Of a stretch of DNA of 13,662 nt, positions 13,532 to 13,662 are shown piece after piece. Made by a program: the position numbers and the translations under genes. This DNA is from JBGPTK01 sp041497605. Lineage in GTDB: Bacteria; Acidobacteriota; Terriglobia; Acidiferrales; UBA7541. The notes beneath the pieces were generated by a model. The model saw nothing but the letters and a program-made list of their open reading frames with translations. It ran no database searches and was not told the origin of the DNA. Every line of letters starts with the position of its first letter. Positions within the stretch are counted from its first letter, which is position 1. The stretch spans positions 1 through 13,662 of the forward strand of contig JBGQGW010000088.1 in the NCBI GenBank assembly GCA_041497605.1. Direction: 5' to 3'.

Positions 13532-13662
13532 ATGGAAAAGTATTTATCCCTTGCCGGGCGAATTCTGATCAGCATTCTTTTTCTACTCAGCGGATTTCTG
13601 AAGATGACCCATTCGCAGCAAACCGCGAGCATGCTCACTTCGATGAAAATTCCACTCGTGCC
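13532..13662 (+). CDS. DoxX family membrane protein (3'-partial)
   Basis: The gene runs off the window after 43 codons. The visible N-terminus, MEKYLSLAGRILISILFLLS, followed by GFLKMTHSQQTASMLTSMKIPLV, matches the first transmembrane helix and following loop of DoxX-like proteins (typical pattern GRIL..IFLLSGF.K). DoxX members are four-helix membrane proteins of roughly 130-150 aa, linked in some organisms to thiosulfate:quinone oxidation or to redox homeostasis. GGAG (13521-13524) is 7 nt before the ATG. It lies 57 nt after pirin in the same direction and is probably the third gene of the MarR-controlled unit. Confidence 0.85.
   Translation, partial: MEKYLSLAGRILISILFLLSGFLKMTHSQQTASMLTSMKIPLV

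Overview
The window is GC-rich bacterial DNA (roughly 60% GC by eye). It looks like an Acidobacteriota chromosome. This is inferred from the SMC protein, which has a long acidic insertion in its N-terminal head of a kind I associate with acidobacterial SMCs; from the M28 peptidase fused to a polytopic membrane domain; from the secreted TPR protein; and from the mix of secreted hydrolases and dispersed housekeeping genes. No rRNA, tRNA, CRISPR array or complete mobile element was found.

Layout. 1-316: an open frame entering from outside that resembles the tail of a transposase. It overlaps a set of nested inverted repeats and ends at a short CGGACAT direct repeat. 317-3573 (minus strand): a two-gene operon in which an M28-family membrane metallopeptidase is followed, with a TAATG stop/start overlap, by an exported GH16 beta-glucanase. 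3683-4234 (plus): a RimJ/RimL-type GNAT acetyltransferase, divergent from that operon. 4235-4509: a leader with a probable promoter and a hairpin. 4510-8331 (plus): smc, most likely starting at a GTG. 8494-9741 (plus): a near-consensus sigma-70 promoter, then purC, then a small Fis-type HTH protein, closed by a strong bidirectional terminator at 9779-9821. 9844-11169 (minus): an exported TPR protein with its own promoter. 11407-12126 (plus): an SDR/FabG-like oxidoreductase. 12275-13662 (plus): a MarR regulator with a 19-bp operator-like palindrome just upstream, a pirin overlapping it by ATGA, and the start of a DoxX gene cut by the window end.

How the genes work together. Three units are supported by overlap or spacing: peptidase-glucanase (extracytoplasmic polymer breakdown), purC with the Fis-like regulator, and marR-pirin-doxX (probably a self-regulated response to redox or electrophilic/aromatic stress). 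The rest are single genes. The parts most worth a second look are the nested-hairpin element at the left end, the acidic/basic insertion and structured leader of smc, the purC promoter that rules out an upstream start, and the operator architecture of the marR-pirin-doxX cluster. I see no convincing novel multi-gene defence or biosynthetic system.
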